Shown: positions 1 through 8,640, numbered from the stretch's first letter. The stretch is 24,018 nt of DNA from AAA164-E04 sp964342825 (GCA_964342825.1 CAYFHO010000074.1:1-24018); one strand, 5' to 3'. A program made the numbers and translations. The notes: generated by a model not told the origin, from the letters alone.

Positions 1-25
1 CCCCCCCCCCCCCGCCCCCCCCGCC
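1..25. other. Poly-C stretch at the window edge, probable assembly or sequencing artefact
   Basis: The first 25 bases are C except for two G residues (14 and 23). This abuts coding sequence of normal composition that is clearly the middle of a hemW-like gene. Such low-complexity ends are typical of artefactual read tails, for instance poly-G from two-colour sequencing read on the opposite strand. The coding frame continues through it as Pro/Arg, which does not fit the conserved family sequence expected there. Confidence 0.6.
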
Positions 26-423
26 ATAACATCAACTACTGGGAGGGTGGTGACTATTTTGGGGTTGGTCCAGCAGCCACAGAGTGGGTTGATGGAACCC
101 GCCGTAAACATTGGTCCAATACTCAAATCTATTGTGAGCAAATCCAGAAAGGCAGCAGAGGTTTCGATTCAGAAGAATGTCTGGACCTGCAGGCGCGAAT
201 GGGAGAAACAGCCGCCTTTGCCTTAAGGATGAATGCAGGAATCGATCTGGACCTTTTTGAAAATCGTTTTGGAGTTAAAGCGGAACTCATTTGGAAGAAC
301 GAGATGGAACATTACCAAAGGGAAGGACTTGCAGAACTTGCTGATGGATCTTTTCGGTTGACCAAAAGGGGTTTCAGATTCGCAGATGCGATAGGTTCTG
401 AATTTGTTCACATAGAAGCCTGA
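1..423 (+). CDS. hemW: HemW-like radical SAM heme chaperone, C-terminal part (5' end cut off)
   Basis: The reading frame is open from the window edge to the TGA at 421-423. From about base 25 it encodes HNINYWEGGDYFGVGPAA, which matches the conserved region of the HemN/HemW family (N-x-x-YW, then G-x-GP-A) that lies after the radical SAM barrel. The remainder, ending in LTKRGFRFAD, resembles the family's small C-terminal winged-helix domain (L-T-x-x-G). HemW is a cytoplasmic heme chaperone once annotated as oxygen-independent coproporphyrinogen oxidase. The radical SAM CxxxCxxC motif lies outside the window, so HemW and HemN cannot be separated strictly, although this C-terminus is short and HemW-like. 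The first 25 bases translate to Pro/Arg only and probably are not real coding sequence. The gene ends 245 bases before the next operon. Confidence 0.75.
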   Translation, partial: PPPPRPPRHNINYWEGGDYFGVGPAATEWVDGTRRKHWSNTQIYCEQIQKGSRGFDSEECLDLQARMGETAAFALRMNAGIDLDLFENRFGVKAELIWKNEMEHYQREGLAELADGSFRLTKRGFRFADAIGSEFVHIEA

Positions 424-668
424 ATCTGGCATGCCATTTGTTACAAGACTTAACCATTAAGCAGTTTAAAGGCTCGGTTTGAGACACTGAGTCCTTGAAA
501 ATCTGTATTGTATGGCACAACTGGGACATTGTGACTCAAGTTACTGATGCTTGGTGACCTTTTAGACAGGTCAGGCTGAATGCATGGAAACATTGCATAA
601 ATGTAACTTGATTCGATTTCCAGATTCGGACACACAATCAGCATTCATTCTCATTAGGAGAAACTGGT
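424..668. other. Intergenic region between hemW and the ABC operon
   Basis: The 245 bases between the hemW stop and the ABC ATPase contain only short ORFs without recognisable products. AGGAG at 656-660 is the ribosome binding site of the ATPase gene. The promoter of the operon is expected here, but no hexamer pair is good enough to name. Confidence 0.4.
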
Positions 669-1634
669 ATGATTAAAGTAAATAATCTAGTAAAGACCTT
701 CGGTCCAAAAGTCGCGGTGAACCGCATATCGTTCGAAGTAGAGCGAGGTGAGGTGCTTGGTTTCCTGGGGCCCAACGGCGCAGGTAAATCCACCACTATG
801 CGGATGATCACTGGTTTCATCCCCCCCACGGAAGGCAGTATCACTGTCGGTGGGCACAGCATCGTGGATAATCCTATTCCAGCGAAACGCCTGATTGGGT
901 ACTTGCCGGAAAATGCTCCGGCCTATCCTGATATGACGGTTAAGGGTTTTTTAAGTTTTGCTGCCGAAATTCGAGGTTTGCGAGGAACCGAGAAAAACAA
1001 AGCTATCGATCGGGTCGTTGAACTGTGCTTCCTGGAGTCGGTCGTCCACCAAAGTGTGGATACCCTCTCAAAAGGCTATCGCCATCGCACCTGTTTCGCA
1101 CAGTCAATCATTCATGATCCAGACATCCTGATACTTGACGAACCCACAGATGGCCTTGATCCAAATCAGAAACACGAAGTGCGGGGCATCATCAAACGCA
1201 TGGGAGAAAAGAAAGCCATCATTTTCTCCACACACATCCTTGAGGAGGTGGAAGCGGTCTGTTCCAGAGCTATTATTATAGATCGAGGTAAAATCGTAGC
1301 CAACGGAACTCCTGGGGAATTGAAATCCAGATCGCAGTCAGCGGGAACGGTTCGATTGAAATTGGGAGGACTTTCCGGTTCGGTGGCTCGTGAGAAGTTG
1401 AACGGGTTACCATCTGTTGAAAACGTAACTCTGGTCAACGATGATGCCACGGCAGCACTGCTGGAAGTAAAAGGGAAAGCCAATGTGAACGGGGAATTAA
1501 ATTCGCATATTGCGGACTTGGCTCACCAGGAGCAGTGGCGAATTATTGAACTTTATACCCAGGAAGGAAAACTCGATGAAGTTTTCCGAACCATTACATT
1601 ACCAGATACCAGCAAGGGAGGTAAATCATCATGA
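669..1634 (+). CDS. ABC transporter ATP-binding protein (GldA-like)
   Basis: A cytoplasmic ATPase subunit of 321 residues, expected to power the ABC-2 permease encoded next. Visible motifs are Walker A GPNGAGKST (34-42), a Q-loop region GYLPEN (77-82) with Glu in place of the usual Gln, signature LSKGYRHR (133-140, usually LSxGxRQR), Walker B ILILDEP (153-159) with D-loop GLD (162-164), and the switch His in STH (187-189). About 100 residues follow the nucleotide-binding domain, as in GldA/CcmA-type ATPases. The ATG has an AGGAG at 656-660. Its stop overlaps the next start (ATGA at 1631-1634), indicating translational coupling. The gene order ATPase, permease, GldG-like protein resembles the gldA/gldF/gldG set of Bacteroidota gliding motility, but such sets are widespread in non-gliding PVC bacteria, so the substrate is unknown. 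Confidence 0.93.
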   Translation: MIKVNNLVKTFGPKVAVNRISFEVERGEVLGFLGPNGAGKSTTMRMITGFIPPTEGSITVGGHSIVDNPIPAKRLIGYLPENAPAYPDMTVKGFLSFAAEIRGLRGTEKNKAIDRVVELCFLESVVHQSVDTLSKGYRHRTCFAQSIIHDPDILILDEPTDGLDPNQKHEVRGIIKRMGEKKAIIFSTHILEEVEAVCSRAIIIDRGKIVANGTPGELKSRSQSAGTVRLKLGGLSGSVAREKLNGLPSVENVTLVNDDATAALLEVKGKANVNGELNSHIADLAHQEQWRIIELYTQEGKLDEVFRTITLPDTSKGGKSS

Positions 1635-2383
1635 ACAACGCGTGGTCAAATATTCAGTCTGTTTGTAAGCGGGAGTTAACCGGGTATTTTGCATCACCGG
1701 TTGCCTACGTTTTTATCGTTATCTTTCTCATACTGATCGGATTTTTTACTTTCAGTGCTCAGTTGGGACAGTTCTTTGAACGTCAGGAAGCTTCTCTATC
1801 CGCCTTTTTCACATGGCACCCCTGGATTTATCTCTTCCTTGTGCCGGCCGTTGGAATGCGCCTTTGGTCTGAGGAAAGACGTCAAGGCACGTTGGAATTG
1901 CTGCTCACCATGCCTGTCACTCCTTGGCAGACCATTGTCGGCAAGTTTCTGGCTTCATGGGCCTTTCTGATTCTGGCCCTGGTGCTGACTTTCCCGATCA
2001 TATTCACAGTGAGTTACCTGGGTTCTCCTGACTTGGGGCCAATCATTTGTGGTTATGTGGGAAGTATATTTCTGGCCGGCGGTTACCTAGCTGTCAGCAG
2101 CATGACATCTGCCTTGACCCGCAATCAGGTTATCAGCTTCATCCTCTCTGTGGTGATATGCCTGTTCCTGATTCTTGCGGGATATCCTCCAGTGACAGAC
2201 ATGCTCATTCAATGGGCTCCCAGCTGGTTGGTTGATACCGTCTCGGCATTCAGTGTCATGACTCACTTTTTTAGTTTTCAACGAGGTGTCCTGGATTCCA
2301 GAGATGTGATTTTCTTTGTATCGCTCATTGGATTCTGCCTCTTCACGACGAGCGTCATTTTGCGCAGTCTTCGAACGAATTAA
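1631..2383 (+). CDS. ABC-2 family permease (GldF-like)
   Basis: An integral inner-membrane protein of 250 residues with about six hydrophobic segments. The N-terminus VCKRELTGYFASPVAYVFI is characteristic of ABC-2/GldF permeases (cytoplasmic helix with R-E-L, then the first membrane span), and WSEERRQGTLELLLTMPVT is the conserved cytoplasmic loop (E-x-x-x-G-T-E/L-L-L-t-x-P) after the second span that contacts the ATPase. The ATG overlaps the ATPase stop by 4 bases and has a strong GGGAGGT at 1616-1622. The protein presumably forms the membrane channel with the upstream ATPase and the downstream GldG-like subunit. Substrate not deducible from sequence. Confidence 0.92.
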   Translation: MNNAWSNIQSVCKRELTGYFASPVAYVFIVIFLILIGFFTFSAQLGQFFERQEASLSAFFTWHPWIYLFLVPAVGMRLWSEERRQGTLELLLTMPVTPWQTIVGKFLASWAFLILALVLTFPIIFTVSYLGSPDLGPIICGYVGSIFLAGGYLAVSSMTSALTRNQVISFILSVVICLFLILAGYPPVTDMLIQWAPSWLVDTVSAFSVMTHFFSFQRGVLDSRDVIFFVSLIGFCLFTTSVILRSLRTN

Positions 2384-2402
2384 TTGAAAGGAACATTCGA
2401 AC

Positions 2403-4340
2403 ATGAATAAAAAACAAACCGATCTATTCCTTTATTCGTCAGTAGGTGTGGGCATCATGTTGGTGATGGTCATTCTGGTGAACCTCATTGCCGGTCACCT
2501 GAAAACCCGTATCGATCTGACTTCTGAAAAATTATACACCCTTTCGGAAGGGACCAAACAGATCCTGGGAGAATTGGATACCGATGTTGAAATTCGATTC
2601 TATGCCACCCGGGATGAGAAGGTAATGCCCCCAAATTTCAAGAATTACATCAGTCATATTGAAGATATTCTTGATGAGTATTCGCAATATGCGAACGGGC
2701 ATTTGACCATTAAAAAATATAATCCGGAACCCGATTCGGATGCGGCTGATTTAGCGACTTTGGACGGTGTCACTGGGCAGGCATTGTCCTTTGACGACCG
2801 GATCTATCTCGGACTTGCCATCAGCATGTTGGATAAAACCGTGGCACTGCCATTCCTGGATCCGACCAGAGAAAAATTGCTGGAATACGATCTGACACGA
2901 GCCATCACGCAGGTAACTGTTGATGACAAGCCAGTCGTTGGGGTCATGAGTGCCTTGCCAGTCTTTGGTCAACAGCCAAATCCCATGATGGCTCAGATGG
3001 GGCAAATGCCTCCGCAGCAACCTGCGTGGTTCTTGATTAATCAACTTCAACAGGATTTTGAAGTGCGTGAGTTGGAGCTAACGACAGACTCGATTGATGC
3101 TGATCTTGATTTGCTGGTGGTCATCCATCCAAAGGACATTACTGACGCTACTCAGTACGCCATCGATCAATACTTGCTGGGAGGAGGCAAACTGGTGGCC
3201 TTTCTGGATGCCATGGCCATTGTCGACCAGACACCAAGCCCTAACGGAAACAACATGCTTGGACCTCCGCCTTCCACTTCAAATTTACCCAAACTCCTTT
3301 CCGCATGGGGACTCGAGTTTGAAACCGCCAAGATTGCTGCTGATCGATTATTCGCGCGGGAAATCTCATTCCAGCGAGGGGCTCGACCTCAGATCCAACC
3401 AGGGATTCTGTTTATGGATCCAAACGGCATCAGTTCCGATGACGTGATCACCAGTCAAATTGACCAGTTACTCATTCCATTCCCCGGAGTTTTCAAGGGA
3501 ACTCCTGCGGAAGGTTTGGAACAAAGTATTCTTTTGCACACATCCGAAGAATCACAATTGGTGGATTCCTTCATGGCGCGCCTTTCAGGTGAAAACATCA
3601 TGAAAGAATTCAAATCAGATGGTAAGGAATATCCGCTGGCGATACGTTTGAATGGAACGTTTAAAACGGCGTATCCAGATGGGAAACCCGAATCGGACGA
3701 CGCTGCCGAAGAAGATGATCTTGATAAGGAAGATACCGAAACAGAATCAGAAGCTAGTTCATTAAAAGAATCGAAGGAAGGAGCCTCAGTTGTTCTTTTT
3801 GCGGACGCTGATTTTATCTATGATAACTTCTCAGTCCAGCAACAGAACTTTTTAGGTGCACGCATGGTTCAATTGTTAAACGGAAATCTGCCAATGGCAC
3901 AAAACGTCGTTGAGCAAATGGCAGGAGACAGCCGTTTGATCTCCGTTCGTAGTCGTGCCACGATGAACCGACCCTTCACTCGCATCCGTGACATGGAGGT
4001 AGAGGCAGCCAAAGCATACCAGGCCCGAATTAATGAACTGGAAGAAAAGAAGCGAGAAGCTGAACAAAAAATCAATGATATCCAGCGCACTCGACAAGAT
4101 GCAGGGCAGGGGCAACGATTTGTGCTCACTCCCGAGCAACAGAAAGAACTGGAGAACTTGCGGGAAACCAATAAGAAGGTCACGGAAGACCTGAAAGTCA
4201 TGCGTCGAAATCTGCGCAAAGATATTGATTCGCTTCAAAACAGACTCAAGTGGATCAATATTGCCGGAATGCCGTTTTTGGTCACGATAGGCGGCATCTT
4301 CATTGCACTAGTAAAACGTAAACGAACTGCAGCACGATGA
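2403..4340 (+). CDS. GldG-like ABC auxiliary protein (ABC_transp_aux family)
   Basis: A 645-residue protein anchored at both ends: a membrane span near residues 10-32 and another near 617-637, the latter followed by a basic tail. The region after the first span (IDLTSEKLYTLSEGTKQIL) is the hallmark start of the GldG/DUF4350-like extracytoplasmic domain found beside ABC-2 permeases. Other visible parts are a Met/Gln/Pro-rich insert at about 189-209, a highly acidic linker at about 430-460, and a long heptad-like charged stretch (about 540-612) that is probably a coiled coil just before the C-terminal span. AAGGA at 2389-2393 precedes the ATG. The gene follows the permease by 19 bases and overlaps the next gene by 4 bases. 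The role is inferred: a periplasmic accessory to the transporter, as for GldG of gliding bacteria. Confidence 0.88.
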   Translation: MNKKQTDLFLYSSVGVGIMLVMVILVNLIAGHLKTRIDLTSEKLYTLSEGTKQILGELDTDVEIRFYATRDEKVMPPNFKNYISHIEDILDEYSQYANGHLTIKKYNPEPDSDAADLATLDGVTGQALSFDDRIYLGLAISMLDKTVALPFLDPTREKLLEYDLTRAITQVTVDDKPVVGVMSALPVFGQQPNPMMAQMGQMPPQQPAWFLINQLQQDFEVRELELTTDSIDADLDLLVVIHPKDITDATQYAIDQYLLGGGKLVAFLDAMAIVDQTPSPNGNNMLGPPPSTSNLPKLLSAWGLEFETAKIAADRLFAREISFQRGARPQIQPGILFMDPNGISSDDVITSQIDQLLIPFPGVFKGTPAEGLEQSILLHTSEESQLVDSFMARLSGENIMKEFKSDGKEYPLAIRLNGTFKTAYPDGKPESDDAAEEDDLDKEDTETESEASSLKESKEGASVVLFADADFIYDNFSVQQQNFLGARMVQLLNGNLPMAQNVVEQMAGDSRLISVRSRATMNRPFTRIRDMEVEAAKAYQARINELEEKKREAEQKINDIQRTRQDAGQGQRFVLTPEQQKELENLRETNKKVTEDLKVMRRNLRKDIDSLQNRLKWINIAGMPFLVTIGGIFIALVKRKRTAAR

Positions 4341-5575
4341 ATTCAAAACAACTTAAATTACTTCTCATCATTTTTGTTTGTATCGGAGTGATCGGCGCAT
4401 TGCTGGTTGTCCGAAGCAACAAATCCTGGTCTCAAGGGGAGCAATCCATCGGAGGCAAAGTCATGCCTGATTTTCCGATGAATGACGTCACTCAATTCAC
4501 AATCCAGGACAAGGACGGAGAAACCACGCTCGCCAAGATCGACGAAACATGGCGCGTGGTTGACCGTGGCAATTACGCGGCAGATTTCTCAAAAATTCGA
4601 GAACTGCTCTTGTCCATTGCCGACACCAAAGTCCTTCGCAACATGCAGGTGGGAGAAAGCCAACTGGGCCGGCTTGAATTGTTGTCACCTGAAAAAGGGG
4701 ACAAGTCAGGCATCCTGCTGACCTTCACCGGAGAGGGCGACAAAGCGCTGGGCAATTTGCTGTTGGGTAAGCAGTCCATGAAAAAATCGGAATCCTCCAG
4801 TTTCGGAGGTGGAGAGTTTCCAGACGGACGTTACTTGATGCCCGATGGTGATTCATCACGCATTGCTTTGGTCTCAGAAACGTTTAGTAACGTGGATACG
4901 GAAGCCAAGGCGTGGTTAGACAAAACCTTCTTCAAGGTTGAAAAATTGAAATCAGCCGAGGTTACCCACACAGATCCATTGCAAAGCTGGAGCGTAAGCA
5001 GAGAGACTGAAAGCGGCGATATGATACTGGCCGGATTAGGTGAAAAAGAAGAATTGGATTCAAGCCGCAGCTACAGCTTGAAAAACATACTTTCTTCTCC
5101 AAGTTTTAATGATATCGCAGCTTCAGATGCGAGTGATGAAGATTTGGGATTTGACGCTCCTGTCAAAGCTGTTCTCAAGACTTTCGACGATTTCTCCTAC
5201 GAAATTCAAATTGGGAAAGCCAACGAAGACGAAGAATACCCAGTTCGTGTCCAAGTGAATGCTGAAATCAATGAGGAACGAATTCCTGGCGAGGATGAGA
5301 AGGATGAGGACAAGGAAAGACTGGATACTGAATTTGCTGAACAGGTCAAGAAGCTGAAAGACAAGCTGGCGACAGAACAAAAGTTTCAAGGCCACACATT
5401 TTTGGTGTCCAAATGGACAGTCGACACACTCACCAAGCCGCGTTCAGATTACGTCAAGGCCATTGAGGAAGAGGAGACCGCTGGGGATGCAGTTTCCTCC
5501 ACAACCGAGGGACCAACCCTTCCTGATGTCAATTTGGATGCCCTGACGAATCCTTTGAATTTGGAGACAGAATAG
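4337..5575 (+). CDS. DUF4340 domain protein of the ABC/GldG operon
   Basis: A 412-residue protein with one N-terminal membrane span (about residues 7-26, LLLIIFVCIGVIGALLVV) and a large, probably periplasmic, part. It has the repeated pattern of DUF4340 proteins (PDFPMNDVTQFTIQDKDGETTL, then W-R-V-V-D and a leucine-rich helix), which commonly follow GldG-like genes in Planctomycetota and Verrucomicrobiota. The second half contains an acidic Glu/Asp/Lys-rich insert near residues 315-345 and a Pro/Asn-rich C-terminal tail. Its ATG overlaps the stop of the GldG-like gene (ATGA, 4337-4340). It is the last gene before an intrinsic terminator. Molecular function is not known; an extracytoplasmic partner of the transporter is the context-based inference. 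Confidence 0.85.
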   Translation: MNSKQLKLLLIIFVCIGVIGALLVVRSNKSWSQGEQSIGGKVMPDFPMNDVTQFTIQDKDGETTLAKIDETWRVVDRGNYAADFSKIRELLLSIADTKVLRNMQVGESQLGRLELLSPEKGDKSGILLTFTGEGDKALGNLLLGKQSMKKSESSSFGGGEFPDGRYLMPDGDSSRIALVSETFSNVDTEAKAWLDKTFFKVEKLKSAEVTHTDPLQSWSVSRETESGDMILAGLGEKEELDSSRSYSLKNILSSPSFNDIAASDASDEDLGFDAPVKAVLKTFDDFSYEIQIGKANEDEEYPVRVQVNAEINEERIPGEDEKDEDKERLDTEFAEQVKKLKDKLATEQKFQGHTFLVSKWTVDTLTKPRSDYVKAIEEEETAGDAVSSTTEGPTLPDVNLDALTNPLNLETE

Positions 5576-5629
5576 GTTAGTTCGTCAATTGACTTTTTAG
5601 ATACCGACGATTAGCATCATTTTTGTTCA

Positions 5630-5656
5630 AGCCCCGAAGCATGTTCGGGGCTTTTT
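5630..5656 (+). terminator. Rho-independent terminator of the ABC operon
   Basis: A perfect 9-bp inverted repeat, AGCCCCGAA (5630-5638) with TTCGGGGCT (5644-5652), encloses a 5-base loop GCATG and runs into TTTTT. It lies 55 bases after the DUF4340 gene and 25 bases before purA, so it separates the two transcription units. It is the clearest terminator in the window. Confidence 0.93.
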
Positions 5657-5680
5657 ATTGTCAATTAAGGCCAGAAAGCT

Positions 5681-6952
5681 ATGCCGAATACCGTTTTAAT
5701 AGGAGCCCAATGGGGTGATGAAGGTAAAGGAAAAATCATCGACGTACTGACCGATGAAGCCGATATCGTAGTACGCATGCAGGGCGGAAACAATGCAGGC
5801 CACACCGTTTTGGTGGGCAAGAATAAGTACGTCCTTCATTTGATTCCATCCGGGATTCTAAGAGCCAAGAAAAAATGTATCATCGGAAACGGTGTGGTCA
5901 TGGATCCAGTGCACCTGGTTGAAGAGCTGGATGGGCTTGCTAAACTCAAAATCAACGTGAAGGGTCGCCTTTTCATCAGCGAAAATGCGCACCTGGTTTT
6001 CCCTTATCACAGAGCCTTGGATGAGATGAGGGAGGCCGCCAAAGGAAAAGGCAAAATAGGCACCACCAAGAGAGGCATCGGCCCCACTTACGAGGACAAA
6101 GTATCACGCATTGGTATTCGACTCGGAGATTTATTGGATACAGACCGGTTTCCTTCCTTACTCAGGAAAAGAGTCCAAAGTAACAACAAGATCTTAAAGG
6201 CAAATGGTGCCAAAAGTGTTTCCTATAAAAAAATCCTGGAAGATTACCAAAAAGCGGCCGAGCGTTTGAGACCTTATGTGGCAAATACCTTCACCATGAT
6301 TCATGAGGCCATGAGCCAGAAAAAACGACTCCTTTTCGAAGGGGCTCAAGGAACATTTCTGGATCTAGATCACGGCACTTATCCCTATGTGACTTCCTCC
6401 TCCACAACTTCCGGCGGCGCCTGTACCGGAGCAGGAATTCCCCCCAATAAAATCGACCGTGTTGTCGGTGTCATGAAGGCTTATACCACTCGAGTGGGTG
6501 GAGGACCTTTTCCTACCGAGGACGATGAACTTGGGGATATGTTCCACGATCAGGGAAGAGAATTTGGTGCTACAACAGGCCGAGCACGACGTTGCGGTTG
6601 GTTGGATATGGTGATGATCCGACACGCCTGTATGGTCAATGGATTTGACGACCTTTCAGTCACAATTTTGGATGGACTGGACAATATCGAAACCATCAAG
6701 GTCTGTGTGGCTTACAAGTTAAAAGGAAAGACGATCCGACACCTCCCTTCAAGCGCATTGGATCTGGAAGCATGTGAACCGGTTTACGAAACCTTCAAAG
6801 GGTGGCAATGCTCAACTGAGAAGTGTAAAACATGGGGATCACTTCCCTTGCGTGCGCGACAATACATCAAGGCCATATCGGAGATGACAGAAACCAAGAT
6901 TTCTTCCGTTTCAGTTGGACCGGATCGAAATCAAACGATTCGCTTGAAGTAG
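5681..6952 (+). CDS. purA: Adenylosuccinate synthetase
   Basis: A cytoplasmic enzyme making adenylosuccinate from IMP, aspartate and GTP, the first committed step to AMP. The 423-residue length is normal. The P-loop GDEGKGK is at 12-18, with Asp13 and His41 (NNAGHTV) at the catalytic positions known from E. coli PurA. Further signatures are GIGPTYEDK, the IMP-binding TKRGIGP region, QGTFLDLDHGTYPYVTSS and TTRVGGGPFPTE. The ATG follows a terminator and has AAGG about 10 bases upstream. It begins the run purA-uppS-cdsA-dxr-sufE, all on the same strand with short gaps; purE lies nearby on the other strand. Confidence 0.98.
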   Translation: MPNTVLIGAQWGDEGKGKIIDVLTDEADIVVRMQGGNNAGHTVLVGKNKYVLHLIPSGILRAKKKCIIGNGVVMDPVHLVEELDGLAKLKINVKGRLFISENAHLVFPYHRALDEMREAAKGKGKIGTTKRGIGPTYEDKVSRIGIRLGDLLDTDRFPSLLRKRVQSNNKILKANGAKSVSYKKILEDYQKAAERLRPYVANTFTMIHEAMSQKKRLLFEGAQGTFLDLDHGTYPYVTSSSTTSGGACTGAGIPPNKIDRVVGVMKAYTTRVGGGPFPTEDDELGDMFHDQGREFGATTGRARRCGWLDMVMIRHACMVNGFDDLSVTILDGLDNIETIKVCVAYKLKGKTIRHLPSSALDLEACEPVYETFKGWQCSTEKCKTWGSLPLRARQYIKAISEMTETKISSVSVGPDRNQTIRLK

Positions 6953-6993
6953 CACCTGGTATTGCGCGACAATCTCCATCTGGAGAAAACCCT

Positions 6994-7734
6994 ATGCCTG
7001 ATGATTTACTGTCCAATTTAAGTGCCCAAGCGCAGCAAGTTCTACCCAAGCATGTTGCCATCATCATGGACGGTAATGGTCGCTGGGCAAAACAACGTCG
7101 CTTACCGAGAACGGTGGGCCATCGGAGAGGTTTGGAATCACTTCGAACGGTGGTCAGGACGGCCAGTAGACTAGGCATTCAGTACCTGACTTTGTTTACT
7201 TTCTCGGCAGAAAATTGGAACCGCCCGAAATCAGAAGTGGATACCATCATGAGGTATCTTGCCAGGTTTTTGCGCACGGAAATCCCTGAATTCAACAGCT
7301 ATAATGTTCAGCTGGATGCTATCGGTCAAATTGATCGGTTACCCCAAAAAGTTCAAGATCAGTTGGCTAAAACAAAAGAAACGCTATCCAGCAACGACGG
7401 ATTAACTATGGTTTTGGCTCTCAGCTATGGAGCGCGCCAGGAAATCATCGACGCCACCAAAGCCATCGCAGCCAAAGTTCAGCAAGGGGAACTTACCCCT
7501 CATCAAATTGACGACGGTGTGGTGTCGAATCACATGTATACAAAAGATATCCCCGACCCTGAATTATTGATTCGAACCAGTGGGGAAATGAGGATCAGTA
7601 ATTTTCTGTTGTGGCAGATATCTTATGCCGAATTAGTCATCACCGACACCCTCTGGCCCGATTTTCGGGCACCTCAGTTGTACGACGCCCTGGAAGCTTA
7701 TGCTAAACGACATCGAAGGTTTGGAAAGGTATAA
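6994..7734 (+). CDS. uppS: Undecaprenyl diphosphate synthase (cis-prenyltransferase)
   Basis: Condenses isopentenyl diphosphate onto farnesyl diphosphate to give the C55 lipid carrier of peptidoglycan and surface glycans; it acts at the cytoplasmic membrane face. The frame extends upstream into purA, but the ATG at 6994 has GGAG at 6982-6985 and gives a 246-residue product of normal size. Catalytic Asp26 lies in IMDGNGRW. GHRRG, LTLFTFSAENWNRP, and the C-terminal RTSGEMRISNFLLWQ and Y-A-E motifs complete the family signature. It lies 41 bases after purA and 9 bases before cdsA, as part of the common uppS-cdsA-dxr order that pairs lipid carrier, phospholipid and MEP-pathway steps. Confidence 0.97.
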   Translation: MPDDLLSNLSAQAQQVLPKHVAIIMDGNGRWAKQRRLPRTVGHRRGLESLRTVVRTASRLGIQYLTLFTFSAENWNRPKSEVDTIMRYLARFLRTEIPEFNSYNVQLDAIGQIDRLPQKVQDQLAKTKETLSSNDGLTMVLALSYGARQEIIDATKAIAAKVQQGELTPHQIDDGVVSNHMYTKDIPDPELLIRTSGEMRISNFLLWQISYAELVITDTLWPDFRAPQLYDALEAYAKRHRRFGKV

Positions 7735-7743
7735 AATACTTGC

Positions 7744-8640
7744 TTGCCGGTTTTGAAATCATCCACTCCATCGGAATCCAACAAATTGCAGGTATTTTTT
7801 AAACGCCTGTTCAGCACTCTTGTGTTATGGGGAGTCATCCTTGGAGGATTGTTTGCCGGTGGAAAATACGTTTCAATTCTCACTTTTTGGTTGGTAGTAG
7901 GAGGTTTGTCCTATGCCGCCTTCCAGGAGTTTGTGAAGATGCAAAGAGTGCAGGGATTTACCTTCGCAAAAAATTCACTGGGACGGTTGGGGTTTCTCTT
8001 TTTAAGCGTGGAACTGATTCTTGGTGTGTCTCAGCGCTCGTTAGACAGTGAGTTGTCAATGCTTCCACTAGGAGCGGCAGGGATATGGATGGCATATTTA
8101 TTGTTTCATTATCGATACTCGAATCCAAGACTCGCCCCTCTGGCAGTCCTTGTCTTTGGGTGGTTCTATATATTTTGCCTTGCCGGATTTCTGGTGCGTA
8201 TTTTCACTTTTGACAACTCCCGTGGTGCCTGGTTGTTGATCTTGTTCATCGTTTTAACCAAGTTCAGCGATTTGGGAGCTTATGTTACGGGATCACTCAT
8301 CGGACGACATAAGATGATCCCCAAAGTCAGCCCAGGCAAAACGTGGGAGGGTTTTTTTGGAGCCATTCTATTTTCAGCACTTTGCGGTTTTTTACTGGTG
8401 AAAGTCTTTCCGGATCCATTTCACCGTATACCACCTTTTCATGTGCTGATCCTTGGCGCAGTTTTGGGTGCCACCGCAGTTTTGGGGGATTTGGTTGAAT
8501 CCTTGCTCAAACGGGAAGCAGATGTAAAGGATTCCGGGCAATTCATACCAGGCATAGGAGGGGCATTGGATTTGGTCGACAGTCTTTTGTTTAATGCTCC
8601 TATCATGTATGCGTATTTATGTTTTTTTTACCGGCAATGA
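7744..8640 (+). CDS. cdsA: Phosphatidate cytidylyltransferase (CDP-diglyceride synthase)
   Basis: A polytopic inner-membrane enzyme forming CDP-diacylglycerol from phosphatidic acid and CTP. About 298 residues with many hydrophobic spans; the C-terminus has SPGKTWEGFFGA and the family signature S-x-x-KR-x4-KDSG-x-x-x-PG-x-GG-x-x-D-x-x-D. Two usual signature residues differ: Ile replaces His in PGIGG, and Leu replaces Arg in DLVD. The start is uncertain. No ATG lies near the 5' end; the TTG at 7744 is the first plausible start, another TTG in frame lies at 7753, and no clear ribosome binding site stands at the right spacing (GGAAAGG at 7722-7728 is 15 bases upstream). Translation may depend on coupling to uppS, which ends 9 bases earlier in the same frame. 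Confidence 0.92.
   Translation: MPVLKSSTPSESNKLQVFFKRLFSTLVLWGVILGGLFAGGKYVSILTFWLVVGGLSYAAFQEFVKMQRVQGFTFAKNSLGRLGFLFLSVELILGVSQRSLDSELSMLPLGAAGIWMAYLLFHYRYSNPRLAPLAVLVFGWFYIFCLAGFLVRIFTFDNSRGAWLLILFIVLTKFSDLGAYVTGSLIGRHKMIPKVSPGKTWEGFFGAILFSALCGFLLVKVFPDPFHRIPPFHVLILGAVLGATAVLGDLVESLLKREADVKDSGQFIPGIGGALDLVDSLLFNAPIMYAYLCFFYRQ

Noticed and set aside
6832..6993. Longer uppS start inside purA
   Set aside because: The added 54 residues have no family similarity and overlap purA. The ATG at 6994 has GGAG at good spacing and gives the usual UppS length.
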